Source of the DNA: Collimonas fungivorans
GTDB taxonomy: Bacteria > Pseudomonadota > Gammaproteobacteria > Burkholderiales > Burkholderiaceae_D
Length of the DNA stretch: 64,000 nt
NCBI RefSeq assembly: GCF_001584145.1
Contig: NZ_CP013232.1
Location: forward strand, 3,844,001 to 3,908,000
Reading direction: 5' to 3'
In this document: piece after piece, positions 28,398 through 38,688 of the stretch
Layout of the letters: each line of letters begins with the position of its first letter
How positions within the stretch are numbered: the stretch's first letter is position 1
The notes under the pieces: model-generated
What the model was told of the DNA's origin: nothing
Databases searched by the model: none
The model's input: only the letters and a program-made list of their open reading frames with translations
Position numbers and translations under genes: made by a program

Positions 28398-28811
28398 TCA
28401 GGCAATCACAGGCCGCACATATTCATCAGGGATCCAGAACACCTGATCATTGCTTTCTTCAACCAGAATCTTGTGCAAACGTCCGCCGCGGCACGGGCCG
28501 CCGGCGCAATGGCCGGTTTCCGGCTCATACACGGCGCCATGGGTAGCGCACATCAGGTACAAACCGCTGGACTCGAAAAACTCACCCTCGTTCCAGTCCA
28601 GCTCCAGCGAAATATGCGCGCACCGGTTCAGGTAAGCGTGGACGATATTGTGGTGGCGCACGGCGAATGCAACCGCTTCCTCGCCCCAGGCGGTAACCGC
28701 AAAGCGCACGCCCTTGCCGCGCTCTGCCAGCGCAGAAGAAGCACAAAGGGGGAGACGGATATCGTTCACGGCGCGTCGCTCAATGGCTCCAGGGTCAGGC
28801 GTTTTCGTCAA
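28398..28811 (-). CDS. Rieske [2Fe-2S] domain protein
   Basis: A 137-residue single-domain Rieske protein. The cluster ligands are Cys64-x-His66 (NRCAHI) and Cys88-x2-His91 (CATHGAVYEPETG), followed by the usual GPCRGG loop. Its electron-transfer partner is unknown; the placement between a HAD phosphatase and sppA is frequent in betaproteobacteria. The start is uncertain: the frame opens with a TTG at 28811 that overlaps the HAD gene by 17 bases, or a GTG at 28769. Confidence 0.88.
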   Translation of the reverse strand: MTKTPDPGAIERRAVNDIRLPLCASSALAERGKGVRFAVTAWGEEAVAFAVRHHNIVHAYLNRCAHISLELDWNEGEFFESSGLYLMCATHGAVYEPETGHCAGGPCRGGRLHKILVEESNDQVFWIPDEYVRPVIA

Positions 28812-29454
28812 GCCAGGCGTGCAACTGCACGGTCGAGGTGGCGTTGAACAAGGGTTTCAGCGCATTCAGTTCATGCGCCGGGTGCGCGCCATACTGGACC
28901 GCGATCCCGGCGGCGCCGGCATTGATGGCCATCTGCAGGTCATGGGTGGTGTCGCCGATCATCACTGTGCGCTTCAAGTCCTGGCCCAGCTCTCGCGTCA
29001 GTTCCTGCAGCATGGCCGGATGCGGCTTGGAGAAAGTCTCGTCGGCGCAGCGGGTAGCGTCGAATGCCGACAGCAGCTTGGTCTCGTGCAAGGCGCGATT
29101 CAGCCCGACCCGGCTCTTGCCGGTGGCGATCGCCAGGAAATAACCCTGCTGCGACAAGTCCGCCAGCATTTCACGCACGCCGTCGAACAAGGTCAGGTCC
29201 TGGTCTTGCGCCAGGTAGTGATAACGGTAACGTTCCACTACGCGCGGATACTGGCTGGGCTCCAGGCCCGGCATCGCAACCTGCATGGCTTCCGCCAGGC
29301 CCAGCCCGATCACGTGCGAGGCGGCCTTGTTATCCGGAACCGCCAGCCCCAGGTCCCTGGCTGCAGCCTGGATGCATTTCACGATGATGGCGGTGCTGTC
29401 CATCAAGGTGCCATCCCAATCAAATACGATTAAATCAAAATTCTTTCTTGCCAT
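28795..29454 (-). CDS. HAD-family hydrolase (phosphoglycolate phosphatase-like)
   Basis: A haloacid-dehalogenase superfamily phosphatase of about 219 residues. Motif I is FDWDGTLMDS, with a helical cap of the PGP/Gph type, then motif II IATGKS, Lys in FSKPHP and motif III MIGDTTHDLQMA. Phosphoglycolate or a similar small phosphate ester is the usual substrate. I chose the ATG giving MARKNFDLIVFD, since 26 further upstream codons are unlike the family. In this group the gene is commonly paired with the rluC-like gene found directly upstream. Confidence 0.88.
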   Translation of the reverse strand: MARKNFDLIVFDWDGTLMDSTAIIVKCIQAAARDLGLAVPDNKAASHVIGLGLAEAMQVAMPGLEPSQYPRVVERYRYHYLAQDQDLTLFDGVREMLADLSQQGYFLAIATGKSRVGLNRALHETKLLSAFDATRCADETFSKPHPAMLQELTRELGQDLKRTVMIGDTTHDLQMAINAGAAGIAVQYGAHPAHELNALKPLFNATSTVQLHAWLDENA

Positions 29455-29498
29455 ATTGCCTGACAATACCTTGCCAGCTCCTGTAATTGGGTTTGGCC

Positions 29499-29519
29499 TG
29501 CCGATTGAAAAAATCGGCA
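29499..29519 (-). terminator. Small hairpin between rluC-like gene and HAD gene
   Basis: An 8-bp perfect stem (29499-29506 with 29512-29519) with loop GAAAA lies 17 bases past the rluC-like stop. There is no T-run after it, so it may be a processing or attenuation signal rather than a full terminator. Confidence 0.35.
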
Positions 29520-29535
29520 ATCCGATAGGCAAATA

Positions 29536-30651
29536 CTAACTGATATTCTGATCGCCCTCAGCTTCCGAAATTGCCGCAGAGATATCTTTCGGCAGGCTTT
29601 TCAGGAATTTCTCGCATTCCGGCGGCAGCGGCGCCTTGAGGGTCACCGGCTTGCCCGTCTCCGGATGGGCGAAGGTAATCTGGTAAGCATGCAGGAACAT
29701 CCGTTTCAGCGCGATACGCTGTCCGTCAGCCTTCTGCAAAGTCCGGTTCAGGGCAAAGTCGCCGTATTTGTCGTCGCCGGCAATGGCGAAGCCGCTGGAC
29801 GACAGATGGACCCGGATCTGGTGGGTGCGGCCGGTCTTCAGCTCGGCTTCCAGCAAAGCATAGTCGCCGTAACGCCGGATCAGGTTGAAAATCGTGTGAG
29901 ATGCCTGGCCGTCGGCCTGCACCCGCACCCGGCGCTCGCCATCGGCCGCCGTATACTTGTGCAACGGCAGCTTGACGTGCTGGCGCTCGTTTTGCCAGTC
30001 GCCGTGCACCAGCACCAGGTAACGCTTGTCGGTATCGCCGTCGCGCATCTGCTCGTGCAGGTTGGTCAGGGCAGAACGTTTTTTTGCCAGCAGCAAGATG
30101 CCGGAGGTATCGCGGTCCAGCCGGTGCACCAGTTCCAGGAACTTGGCTTGCGGACGGGCGGCGCGAAGTTGCTCGATGACACCATAACTGACGCCGGAGC
30201 CGCCGTGCACGGCAACCCCGGCCGGCTTGTCGATTACCAGCAAATGATTATCTTCCAGCAATATCTTGAATTCCGCTCCTGGCGCTACCGCTTGTATTTG
30301 CTTTTCAGCAATTCGAATCGGCGGCACCCGGATTACGTCGCCCTCGACCAGGCGATAGGTCTGGTCGATGCGGCCTTTGTTAACCCTGACCTCGCCGGAG
30401 CGCAATACGCGATAAATATGGCTCTTGGGCACTCCTTTGCAAATACGCAATAAAAAATTGTCGATACGCTGACCTGCGTCGTCTTCCGCAATAGTCAGCA
30501 TTTGGACGGCAAGGGGCGGCGCAATTGCTGTTAACTGTATACCTTGCTCCACGGCTACCTTGGGTTCGGCCTTATGCTTGCCCGCGGCTTGTGTCCGCGG
30601 CTCGGGGCGAGTCTTGACTCGTCCTCCAGAAAATCTCGCTAAGTCCTTCAT
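29536..30651 (-). CDS. rluC: RluC-type 23S rRNA pseudouridine synthase
   Basis: Converts uridines of 23S rRNA (955, 2504 and 2580 in E. coli) to pseudouridine. An N-terminal S4 RNA-binding domain (QRIDNFLLRICKGVPKSHIY and the RSGEVRVN turn) is followed by the catalytic domain with HRLDRDTSGILL, whose Asp is the nucleophile, and KTGRTHQIRVHL. The family has several paralogues (RluC, RluD), so the exact target is inferred. The N-terminal 45 residues are extra and basic. I chose the ATG at 30651 over a TTG 8 codons upstream. It diverges from rne. Confidence 0.88.
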   Translation of the reverse strand: MKDLARFSGGRVKTRPEPRTQAAGKHKAEPKVAVEQGIQLTAIAPPLAVQMLTIAEDDAGQRIDNFLLRICKGVPKSHIYRVLRSGEVRVNKGRIDQTYRLVEGDVIRVPPIRIAEKQIQAVAPGAEFKILLEDNHLLVIDKPAGVAVHGGSGVSYGVIEQLRAARPQAKFLELVHRLDRDTSGILLLAKKRSALTNLHEQMRDGDTDKRYLVLVHGDWQNERQHVKLPLHKYTAADGERRVRVQADGQASHTIFNLIRRYGDYALLEAELKTGRTHQIRVHLSSSGFAIAGDDKYGDFALNRTLQKADGQRIALKRMFLHAYQITFAHPETGKPVTLKAPLPPECEKFLKSLPKDISAAISEAEGDQNIS

Positions 30652-31245
30652 TTTGAATATATAATTGTTCTGCAATTGTTAGAAAACAGTTGCTGGTGTA
30701 AGAATAAAAAGACCATTCTACACAGGGGCGTCCCCATCAGCCTCGCCAATTTGCAAATTTGATGGGAAATGTGTACGCATCACCCCTGCGCGAGTCAAGG
30801 TCGCACCGTTGTTGTCATCGGATAACGCGCACGGATGCTGAACAAGAATGTCTGGATGATTAGGATAAAGTCCGGCGAGCCCGATGCGATCTGAACGATC
30901 GCGACGAGCTCGCCGGTTGATGTAGTGTTTTTAAATTTGCCGCATACTTACTGAAACCAATGCTTTATTTGGCTCTATCAAGCTGCTCACCGCCAAGCGT
31001 CGTGCTCGCGTTCCGCGAACCGCAGGATGCTCTGCCGGCGCGCGCTGATAGTTTTCAGTAAAACGGCAGCACTATATCCGCGCCTGTGCACTGCGCTCAT
31101 ATAGCGCATACACACCAAGGCAATTCTCTCCCCCCTGACACTCCGTTCTCGCGTACATCCTTGTACTTTTTGTCGCTGACAGAAATGCTGAAGAACAGCA
31201 ATCTTTAAGCGCCATTGCATTGACCCAAGGGTCACGGAGCGAAAA
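30652..31245. other. Long rluC-rne intergenic region (rne leader)
   Basis: About 590 non-coding bases separate the divergent genes. The most striking structure is a nested hairpin: CCGGCGAGC (30872-30880) with GCTCGCCGG (30908-30916), enclosing GCGATC/GATCGC (30886-30891 with 30897-30902), and a GTTTTT run 12 bases later. TGACCCAAGGGTCA (31221-31234) is a perfect 6-bp hairpin directly before the rne Shine-Dalgarno GGAG. RNase E is known to control its own mRNA through 5' leader structures, so these are candidates. No convincing promoter was found. Confidence 0.5.
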
Positions 31246-34200
31246 ATGAAACGCATGTTGTTTAATGCCACGCAGCAAGAAGAACTGCGCGTGGCTATTG
31301 TTGACGGGCAAAAGCTCATCGACATCGATATCGAAACCACCGGACGCGAACAACGCAAGTCCAATATCTACAAAGGTGTGATTACCCGTATCGAGCCGTC
31401 GCTGGAAGCCTGTTTCGTCAACTACGGTGAAGAGCGTCATGGCTTTTTGCCGTTCAAGGAAGTTGCCCGCACTTACTTTAAAGAAGGTGTAGACGTCCGT
31501 ACCGCATCGATCAAGGATGCCCTGCGCGAAGGCCAGGAAATCATGGTCCAGGTCGAAAAGGAAGAGCGCGGCAATAAAGGCGCGGCCCTGACCTCCTTCG
31601 TCTCGCTGGCTGGCCGTTACCTGGTCCTGATGCCTAACAACCCGCGCGGCGGCGGTGTTTCGCGCCGGGTCGAAGGCGAAGATCGCCAGGAACTGCGCGA
31701 AACCATGGATCAGCTGGATCTGCCTAGCGGCATGTCGGTGATCGCCCGCACTGCAGGCATCGGCCGCAATGTTGATGAATTGCAATGGGACTTGAACTAC
31801 CTGATGCAACTCTGGCGCGCCATCGAAGGCGCCGGCACCCAAGGCAAGGGCGCGTTCCTGATTTACCAGGAATCGTCGCTGGTGATCCGTGCGATCCGCG
31901 ATTATTTCCAGCCGGATATCGGCGAAATCCTGATCGACACCGACGAAATCCACGACCAGGCCCAGCAGTTCATGGCCCACGTCATGCCTGACATGGTGCA
32001 CCGCGTTAAGCGCTACCGCGACGACGTGCCGCTGTTCTCCCGCTTCCAGATCGAACACCAGATCGAAACCGCGTATTCGCGCACCGTGCCGCTGCCATCC
32101 GGCGGCGCCATCGTGATCGACCATACCGAAGCCCTGGTTTCCGTCGACGTCAACTCCGCCCGCGCAACCCGCGGCGGCGACATCGAGACCACCGCCTTCA
32201 ACACCAATTGCGAAGCAGCGGAAGAAGTTGCACGCCAATTGCGTTTGCGCGATCTCGGCGGCCTGATCGTGATCGACTTCATCGACATGGAGAATTCGAA
32301 AAACCAGCGCGAAGTCGAAACCCGCCTGAAAGACGCCCTGCGCTATGACCGCGCCCGCGTCCAGATGGGCAAGATCTCGCGCTTCGGCCTGATGGAACTG
32401 TCGCGCCAGCGCTTGCGTCCGTCGCTGTCGGAAGGCAGCCACGTGACTTGCCCGCGTTGCAACGGCACCGGCCATATCCGCGATACCGAATCGTCCGCCC
32501 TGCAAGTCCTGCGCATCATCCAGGAAGAAGCGATGAAAGAAAACTCGGCGGCGATCCACGTCCAGGCGCCGGTCGACGTCGCAGCTTTCCTGCTCAACGA
32601 AAAGCGCGGCGAGATCCTGAAGATCGAAACGCGTCACCGCGTCGGCATCATCCTGATCCCGAACAAGCACCTGGAAACCCCGCACTACAAGCTGGAACGC
32701 CTGAAGCACGACGATCCGCGCCTGGAAGAAACCCAGGCCAGCTATGCCATGGCAGAGCAAGCCGATACCGACATCGGCTACAACAAGACCCAGAAAGAAG
32801 AAGGCAAGCCGCGCCAGGAAGCCGTGGTCAAGGGCATCACCCCAGACCAGCCGGCCCCTATCGTCGAGCGCAAGCCAGCAGAAGCCCCTGCGCGTCCGAC
32901 AGCGGTTGCCGCTGCCCCGGCAGAAACAGGTTTCCTCGGCAAGATCTTCGGCTTCTTCTTCAGCAAGCCGGCAGCACCGGTAGCGGCCCCTGCCGCTACT
33001 GCGGAAACCAAGGGCTCGCAGCAACGCGGCGACCGTGGCGATCGCAACAACCGTGGCCAGCGCGGCCGTAACCGCGGTGGCCGCAACCGCGATGGCAGCG
33101 CGCAAGAAACACGCGACGACAGCGCCAAGAAACCGCTGGTTGAAGCAGTCGAAGCCAAAACCCAGCAAGCCCGTCCGCCACGTCCTCCGCGCGAGCCTAA
33201 AGAGCAGCGCGAAAGCAGCGACGGCAAGGCCGAAACACGCAATGAAGGCCGGCGTGAACGGACCGAACGCCCACCGCGTCCGCCACGCGAAGAGCGCAAG
33301 GAAAACCTGAGCGAAATCAAGGTCGACGAGACTTTGCTCAAGGGTGGCGTAGTAGCCGCTGCCGGCGTTGCCGTCAGCAGCATCACCGAAACCGCTGATG
33401 CTACGGAAGCGGTGCAAACCGAAAGCGGACGGGTTGAAACCAAAGCCGGTGAAGACGAAGAACCACGCCGCCGCCGCCGCCGCGGTGGCCGCAACCGTAA
33501 CCGCCGCGACCGCGACGGCGCCGAAGGCAGCACCGAAGGCGGTAGCGACGACATCGAAACAGGCGAAGCCGCTGCAGCAGCAGACCTGGCCGAAACCGAC
33601 AGCGATGCAGTTGCTCCCGAGGCAGCGAACCCAGCAACGCCAGCCGAAGCAAGCAGCCCGGCCAGCAACAGCGTGCCGATGATGGCCTCGGCAGTGCCGA
33701 TGGCGCAGGAAGCCGCTGCCCCGGCAGTTGAAGCGACAGCAACGCCGAGCGCGCTGTCGAATGCAATCGCAGCGCCGCTGGTGCCACAGCAAATTGCTCT
33801 GCAAGAGGAAACCGTCCCGGTCGTCGCTGAAACGACTCCGGTAGCAGCTCCTGCGCAAGAGCCGGTGGTTGCAGCACCGGTTGTAGCCGAACCTAGCCCG
33901 GCCGTAGCTGAACCGGTCGCCGCTCCGGCAGCAATCGTGCCGGAACAGCTAGCTGTGCCTGCTGAAGCAGCTCCAGTGGTTGCCAGCCAGCCAGCAATAG
34001 AAGCGCCGATCGAAGAAACCCCTGCGCCGCTGGCTCCGGCAGCGCCTGCAGTTGCTCCGGTAATTGCTGCTCCTGCAGTTGCTGAAACAGCAGTGCCGGC
34101 AGCAGAAGCGCCGGCCGTCATCAAGACAGCCGTTTCAAGCGGATCGCCTAAGGTGGAAGACCTGCAAAGCGTGCTGGCCGCAGCCGGCCTGACCCTGGCA

Positions 34201-34344
34201 GCGACCGATCCGAGCAAACTGCGCGCTGCGCAGGAAGCAACGGCCAACATCGTTGCAGCGCCACGTGTGCCGCGCGAGCGCAAGCCTTTGCCGGCGCAAT
34301 CCAGCGAACCGCTGGTGCAGGTCGAAACCCAGCGCCCGCAGTAA
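31246..34344 (+). CDS. rne: Ribonuclease E
   Basis: The major single-strand endoribonuclease for mRNA decay and rRNA/tRNA processing. The catalytic half (about residues 1-510) has the S1 domain near 36-120 ([20 protein letters not shown]), the 5'-sensor, the DNase I-like domain with [14 protein letters not shown] and LIVIDFIDM holding the metal-binding Asp residues, and the Zn-link CPRC at 402-405. The C-terminal half is disordered: Arg-rich segments (around 590-760) for RNA binding, then about 220 residues of Ala/Pro/Val repeats. A GGAG lies 6 bases before the ATG. At 1032 residues it is full length. Confidence 0.97.
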   Translation: MKRMLFNATQQEELRVAIVDGQKLIDIDIETTGREQRKSNIYKGVITRIEPSLEACFVNYGEERHGFLPFKEVARTYFKEGVDVRTASIKDALREGQEIMVQVEKEERGNKGAALTSFVSLAGRYLVLMPNNPRGGGVSRRVEGEDRQELRETMDQLDLPSGMSVIARTAGIGRNVDELQWDLNYLMQLWRAIEGAGTQGKGAFLIYQESSLVIRAIRDYFQPDIGEILIDTDEIHDQAQQFMAHVMPDMVHRVKRYRDDVPLFSRFQIEHQIETAYSRTVPLPSGGAIVIDHTEALVSVDVNSARATRGGDIETTAFNTNCEAAEEVARQLRLRDLGGLIVIDFIDMENSKNQREVETRLKDALRYDRARVQMGKISRFGLMELSRQRLRPSLSEGSHVTCPRCNGTGHIRDTESSALQVLRIIQEEAMKENSAAIHVQAPVDVAAFLLNEKRGEILKIETRHRVGIILIPNKHLETPHYKLERLKHDDPRLEETQASYAMAEQADTDIGYNKTQKEEGKPRQEAVVKGITPDQPAPIVERKPAEAPARPTAVAAAPAETGFLGKIFGFFFSKPAAPVAAPAATAETKGSQQRGDRGDRNNRGQRGRNRGGRNRDGSAQETRDDSAKKPLVEAVEAKTQQARPPRPPREPKEQRESSDGKAETRNEGRRERTERPPRPPREERKENLSEIKVDETLLKGGVVAAAGVAVSSITETADATEAVQTESGRVETKAGEDEEPRRRRRRGGRNRNRRDRDGAEGSTEGGSDDIETGEAAAAADLAETDSDAVAPEAANPATPAEASSPASNSVPMMASAVPMAQEAAAPAVEATATPSALSNAIAAPLVPQQIALQEETVPVVAETTPVAAPAQEPVVAAPVVAEPSPAVAEPVAAPAAIVPEQLAVPAEAAPVVASQPAIEAPIEETPAPLAPAAPAVAPVIAAPAVAETAVPAAEAPAVIKTAVSSGSPKVEDLQSVLAAAGLTLAATDPSKLRAAQEATANIVAAPRVPRERKPLPAQSSEPLVQVETQRPQ

Positions 34345-34386
34345 GCCGATGCGCCACCCGGTGGCGTAGCAGTAGACAGTAGTACA

Positions 34387-34413
34387 ACAAAGGGAGTCCC
34401 AGACTCCCTTTGT
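34387..34413 (+). terminator. Hairpin after rne
   Basis: A perfect 12-bp stem (34387-34398 with 34402-34413) with a 3-base loop lies about 43 bases past the rne stop. The T-run is inside the stem rather than after it, so termination strength is uncertain. Confidence 0.6.
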
Positions 34414-34563
34414 CACGTCTGGCGCAGGCGATATGTTTGAAATTGCGAGAACTGCCGCTTTTCAAAGGGTGCTAAAGCTAAAAAACGACGCCCATGGTAT
34501 CTTGTAGAAGTTGCTACCTTATATTTAGATGCAAGACATTGCACATTTTTCCAGATACACACC

Positions 34564-35694
34564 ATGACTAGAAAAGTCATCCCGCTGATCGACAGCCGCA
34601 GTTTCTTGCCGCTGCCCTTGCCACCGGCATTGCCCTCTATCCTCGAAACGCCGACCGGCCTGATAGCGGACGAGCTGGGGCGGCCGCTGCACGACTTGCG
34701 CATCTCTGTCACCGACCGCTGCAATTTCCGCTGCGTGTATTGCATGCCGCGTGCGGTATTCGACAAGGACTATGCGTTCCTGCCGCACACCGCCCTGCTG
34801 TCGTTTGAAGAAATCACCCGCCTGGCGAGCCTGTTTGTCGCCCACGGCGTGCACAAGATCCGCCTGACCGGCGGCGAACCCCTGCTACGCAAACACATCG
34901 AAAAGCTGATCGGCATGCTGAGCGCCCTGCAGACGCCGGACGGCAAGCCGCTCGACCTGACCCTGACCACCAACGGTTCATTGCTGGCGAAAAAAGCCCA
35001 GGCGCTGAAAGACGCCGGCCTGAACCGCGTCACCGTCTCGCTCGACGCACTCGATGAAAACATCTTCCAGCGCATGAACGACGCCGACTTCCCGGTGGCC
35101 GACGTCTTGCACGGGCTGGATGTGGCGCATCAGGCCGGGCTCGGGCCGATCAAGGTCAACATGGTGGTCAAACGCGGCGTCAACGAACAGGAAATCCTGC
35201 CGATGGCGCGCTATTTCAAGAACACGCCATACATCCTGCGCTTCATCGAATATATGGATGTGGGCGCCTCCAACGGCTGGAAGATGGATGAAGTAGTACC
35301 CTCCGCCGAAGTCGCGCAGATAATCCAGAACGAAATGCCGATGCGGCCGCTGGCAGCCAACTATGTCGGCGAAACCGCACAGCGCTGGCGCTACGACGAC
35401 GGCGTCGGCGAAATCGGCCTGATTTCCAGCGTCACCCAGGCGTTTTGCCACGACTGTTCGCGCGCCCGTCTGTCGACCGAAGGCAAGCTGTACACCTGTT
35501 TGTTCGCCAGCGCCGGCCACGACCTGCGCGCCTTGCTGCGCAACGAATGCAGCGACCGCGAAATCTCCAGCGTGATCGGCCAGCTGTGGCGCGCCCGCGA
35601 CGACCGTTATTCCGAGCTGCGCACGCAGCACACCGAAGGCCTGGCCTCGTCCTCACCCCGCAAGAAAGTCGAAATGTCGTACATAGGCGGCTGA
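34564..35694 (+). CDS. moaA: GTP 3',8-cyclase
   Basis: The radical-SAM enzyme that starts molybdenum-cofactor synthesis by converting GTP to 3',8-cyclo-GTP (with MoaC then giving cPMP). The N-terminal [4Fe-4S] motif is Cys53-x3-Cys57-x2-Cys60 (CNFRCVYC). The C-terminal cluster ligands are FCHDCSR and YTC, and the protein ends in the conserved GG. At 376 residues it has a 30-residue N-terminal extension typical of betaproteobacteria. No clear Shine-Dalgarno precedes the ATG. It is followed by mobA after 12 bases. Confidence 0.96.
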   Translation: MTRKVIPLIDSRSFLPLPLPPALPSILETPTGLIADELGRPLHDLRISVTDRCNFRCVYCMPRAVFDKDYAFLPHTALLSFEEITRLASLFVAHGVHKIRLTGGEPLLRKHIEKLIGMLSALQTPDGKPLDLTLTTNGSLLAKKAQALKDAGLNRVTVSLDALDENIFQRMNDADFPVADVLHGLDVAHQAGLGPIKVNMVVKRGVNEQEILPMARYFKNTPYILRFIEYMDVGASNGWKMDEVVPSAEVAQIIQNEMPMRPLAANYVGETAQRWRYDDGVGEIGLISSVTQAFCHDCSRARLSTEGKLYTCLFASAGHDLRALLRNECSDREISSVIGQLWRARDDRYSELRTQHTEGLASSSPRKKVEMSYIGG

Positions 35695-35706
35695 CCGGGC
35701 CCTGCC

Positions 35707-36315
35707 ATGGAAACCTATCCGCCCCCCTCTGCGCTGGATATCACCGGCCTGATACTGGCCGGCGGCCGCGGCACCCGCATGGGCGGGATCGACAAGGGCC
35801 TGGCCCTGCTCGACGGCCAGCCGATGGCGGCGCATGTCATCGCGCGCCTGGCGCCACAGGTGAACAGCCTGATCATCAACGCCAACCGCAACCAGGATAG
35901 CTACGCGGCGTTCGGCGCACCGGTCTGGCCCGATGAGCAGCCTGACTTCGCAGGCCCGCTGGCAGGCCTGCAAGCCGGCCTGCGCCACTGCGGCACGCCC
36001 TACCTGGCGACCGCACCCTGCGACTCGCCCTACCTGCCGCATGACCTGGTGCGGCGCCTGGCGCAAGCACTGGCCAGCGCCGGCGCCGACCTCGCGGTTG
36101 CCAGCATCCGCGAAGGCAGCGACCAGGATATCTGGCCGCAGCCGGTATTCATGCTGCTGAAAACCGCTTTATTGACCGACCTCAATGACTACCTGCAGGG
36201 CGGCGGGCGTAAGATGGAAACCTGGTACCGCCGCCTCAACTATTGCGAAACGCTGTTTACCGATGCCGACGCCTTCCGTAACATCAATACCCGAGAACAG
36301 TTACTACAGCGATAA
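35707..36315 (+). CDS. mobA: Molybdenum cofactor guanylyltransferase
   Basis: Attaches GMP to Mo-molybdopterin to form the bis-MGD cofactor. The nucleotidyltransferase signature GLILAGGRGTRMGGIDKGL is at residues 14-32, and the metal-binding Asp is in TAPCDSPYLP. At 202 residues it is full length. It lies between moaA and moeA, all co-oriented with short gaps, so the three form a molybdopterin operon. Confidence 0.94.
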   Translation: METYPPPSALDITGLILAGGRGTRMGGIDKGLALLDGQPMAAHVIARLAPQVNSLIINANRNQDSYAAFGAPVWPDEQPDFAGPLAGLQAGLRHCGTPYLATAPCDSPYLPHDLVRRLAQALASAGADLAVASIREGSDQDIWPQPVFMLLKTALLTDLNDYLQGGGRKMETWYRRLNYCETLFTDADAFRNINTREQLLQR

Positions 36316-36325
36316 TGCAAACGCA

Positions 36326-37633
36326 ATGACCAACCTGAATATCCGTCCCGCCAAGCCATCCTTGTCCGAGCTGACCAGTTGCATGTCGGACTACGATCCG
36401 CACGCCATGCCGGTCAAGCAAGCGCAGGCCATCATCCGCGACTGCATCACAGCGGTCAGCGCGATTGAAAAAGTGGCGCTGCGCAGCGCCCTCGACCGCG
36501 TGCTGGCCAGCGACATCATCTCGCCGATCGACGTCCCGGCGCACGACAACTCGGCCATGGACGGCTACGCCTTCAACTCGGCCGACCTGCGCCATGACAG
36601 CGATACCGTGCTGGCGGTGGCCGGCACCGCCCACGCCGGCCGCGCCTACCTGGGAGCGGTTGCCGGCGGCCAGGCGGTGCGGATCATGACCGGCGCCCTG
36701 ATGCCGGAGGGGCTCGACACCGTGATCCCGCAAGAATTTGTCAGCCCCGGCAGTGCGACCGGTTTCGTCACTATCCCGGCCGATGCCGTCAAACCCGGCG
36801 CGAATCGACGCCTGGCCGGCGAGGACCTGAAAGCCGGCAGCGCCGCGATCGCCCGGGGCCGCATCTTGCGTCCGGCCGACCTCGGCTTGCTGGCCTCGCT
36901 CGGCATCGCCGAAATCCCGGTAAGGCGGCGCCTGCGCGTGGCGTTTTTCTCGACCGGCGACGAACTGCGTTCGGTCGGCGAGGTGCTGGATCCCGGCTGC
37001 GTCTACGATTCCAATCGCTATACCTTGTACGGCATGCTGCGGCGGCTGGGCTGCGACATTATCGACATGGGCGTGGTCGGCGACGATCCGCCGGCGCTGG
37101 AGAGCGCTTTCCGCAGCGCTTGCGAGAACGCCGACGCCATCATCACTTCCGGCGGCGTCTCGGTCGGCGACGCCGACCACACCAAGCAGATGATGGCGCA
37201 GCTGGGCGACGTCGCTTTCTGGAAAATCGGCATGCGCCCGGGCCGTCCGCTGGCGTTCGGCAGCATTACTTCAGGCGGCAAGCAAGCCCTGTTCTTTGGC
37301 CTGCCCGGCAATCCGGTGGCGGTCATGGTGTCGTTTTATTTTTTTGCGCGCGAGGCCCTGTTGCAGATGATGGGCGCGCAGGTCGCTCCGTTGCCGCTGA
37401 TGCGCGCCACCGCAGCCGTCGCCATCCGCAAGCGCCCGGGACGTACCGAATACCAGCGCGGCATCCTCAGCATGGACAACGGCCAGTGGAGCGTGCGCCC
37501 CACCGCGGCCCAGGGCTCCGGCATCTTGCGCTCGATGGCGGAAGCCAACTGCATGATCGTGCTGGGACATGAACAGGGCGACGTCGCCGCCAGCGATGCG
37601 GTCGAGGTGATCCTGTTCGACGGCCTAATCTAG
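36326..37633 (+). CDS. moeA: Molybdopterin molybdenumtransferase
   Basis: Inserts molybdate into adenylylated molybdopterin. The 435 residues contain the MoeA N-terminal segment (PAHDNSAMDGYAF), the MoCF-binding domain with FSTGDEL, YDSNRYTL and TSGGVSVGDADH, and the C-terminal beta-barrel domain (LPGNPVAVMVSFYFF). I chose the ATG at 36326, 10 bases past the mobA stop; the frame extends upstream inside mobA but that part is antisense-like noise. Confidence 0.95.
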   Translation: MTNLNIRPAKPSLSELTSCMSDYDPHAMPVKQAQAIIRDCITAVSAIEKVALRSALDRVLASDIISPIDVPAHDNSAMDGYAFNSADLRHDSDTVLAVAGTAHAGRAYLGAVAGGQAVRIMTGALMPEGLDTVIPQEFVSPGSATGFVTIPADAVKPGANRRLAGEDLKAGSAAIARGRILRPADLGLLASLGIAEIPVRRRLRVAFFSTGDELRSVGEVLDPGCVYDSNRYTLYGMLRRLGCDIIDMGVVGDDPPALESAFRSACENADAIITSGGVSVGDADHTKQMMAQLGDVAFWKIGMRPGRPLAFGSITSGGKQALFFGLPGNPVAVMVSFYFFAREALLQMMGAQVAPLPLMRATAAVAIRKRPGRTEYQRGILSMDNGQWSVRPTAAQGSGILRSMAEANCMIVLGHEQGDVAASDAVEVILFDGLI

Positions 37634-37642
37634 GGGGCGCAC

Positions 37643-38110
37643 ATGGAATTCCGCGCTGCCCGTATCGAAGACGCCGACGCCATCGCCGCCCTGATCCACG
37701 GCTTTACGCATGAATTCCTGGCCACGCCCGACGGCAAAGGCGCTGAGCGTTTTTTTGAATCCGTCTCGGTAACCGCGGTAAGAGGATATATCCCCGATCC
37801 GCGTTATCAATACCACCTCGCTTTTGAAAACGGCCTACTCGCCGGTTTTATCACACTGCGCGATCGCAGCCACCTTTGCCATCTGTTTGTCGCCCGGGAT
37901 TTTCAGCGCCGTGGTCTGGCTACGCAGCTTTGGCAGACGGCGAAAATGGCGGCGACCGGGCTCGGTGCCATCGAAGCATTTACCGTCAATTCCTCGCCTT
38001 TGGCTCAGCCTGTCTATGAGCGCTTCGGCTTCATCAAAACCGGCCCGCAAGTTGAAATGCATGGCATATGCTTTGTCCCCATGCGTTTATCCCTAACGTC
38101 GGAGAAATGA
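37643..38110 (+). CDS. GNAT family N-acetyltransferase
   Basis: A 155-residue acetyltransferase of the GCN5 type. The acetyl-CoA pyrophosphate-binding motif is present as FVARDFQRRGLATQLW, and the late beta-strand NSSPLAQPVYERFGF is typical. The substrate is unknown. It follows moeA by 9 bases with GGGGG in front of the ATG. Its stop codon overlaps the start of the next gene as ATGA. Confidence 0.88.
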   Translation: MEFRAARIEDADAIAALIHGFTHEFLATPDGKGAERFFESVSVTAVRGYIPDPRYQYHLAFENGLLAGFITLRDRSHLCHLFVARDFQRRGLATQLWQTAKMAATGLGAIEAFTVNSSPLAQPVYERFGFIKTGPQVEMHGICFVPMRLSLTSEK

Positions 38111-38688
38111 AACACGCCGGCGATCTCCAGGCCTTGCTGCAGGCGGATCCTGAGCGGTTGCGCATCTTGGCGCTGGTGCACTCCCTGCACCTTCCCGATT
38201 GCTGGATCGCCGCTGGTTTTATCAGAAATGCGGTCTGGGATTTCCTGCACGGACGAACGCCTTCATCTCCATCAGGCGATGTCGATGTAATCTGGTTCAA
38301 TCCTTCTCAGCACAGTGCAGACGCCGATTTGCAGATAGAAAAAAACCTGAAAGCTTTGGACCCATCTATCGAGTGGTCGGTGAAAAACCAGGGACGCATG
38401 CACGTCCGCAACGGCGATACACCTTATCAATCCGCTAGCGACGCCATGCGCTTCTGGCCGGAAACCGCCACTGCGGTGGCGGCCCGGTATGCCGCAGGCA
38501 ACGGCCTGGAAATCGCGGCGCCCTTCGGGCTCGACGATTTGTACGCGGCCATCGTCCGGCCGACGCCCCGCTTCATCGATGCGAAACGCGCGCAGTTTGA
38601 CGATCGCTTGCAGTGCAAAAACTGGTTGTCTCGCTGGCCCCTGCTGCGAGTCGAAGCAGAAGCTCACAATCGAGCAAGCGTGGCCTGA
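38107..38688 (+). CDS. Nucleotidyltransferase family protein (DUF925-like)
   Basis: A 193-residue protein with the nucleotidyltransferase-like core: LPDCWIAAGFIRNAVWDFLHG followed by the acidic pair in GDVDVIWF, as in the COG3575/DUF925 family. No substrate is known. The ATG at 38107 overlaps the GNAT stop, implying translational coupling. The 3' end overlaps the convergent DUF1810 gene by 25 bases. Confidence 0.82.
   Translation: MKHAGDLQALLQADPERLRILALVHSLHLPDCWIAAGFIRNAVWDFLHGRTPSSPSGDVDVIWFNPSQHSADADLQIEKNLKALDPSIEWSVKNQGRMHVRNGDTPYQSASDAMRFWPETATAVAARYAAGNGLEIAAPFGLDDLYAAIVRPTPRFIDAKRAQFDDRLQCKNWLSRWPLLRVEAEAHNRASVA

Noticed and set aside
31072..33858. A 928-codon open frame on the minus strand
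   Set aside because: It lies antisense to rne in a GC-rich gene. Its translation is low-complexity and rich in Arg/Phe/Gly without any family, and rne is fully explained on the plus strand.
34414..34563. Molybdenum-cofactor riboswitch before moaA
   Set aside because: No conserved Moco-RNA pattern or long multi-branched fold was recognisable in the 150-base leader.
36185..36325. Longer N-terminus of moeA (47 further codons)
   Set aside because: It overlaps mobA in another frame and has no MoeA-like sequence; the ATG at 36326 starts a normal-length protein.
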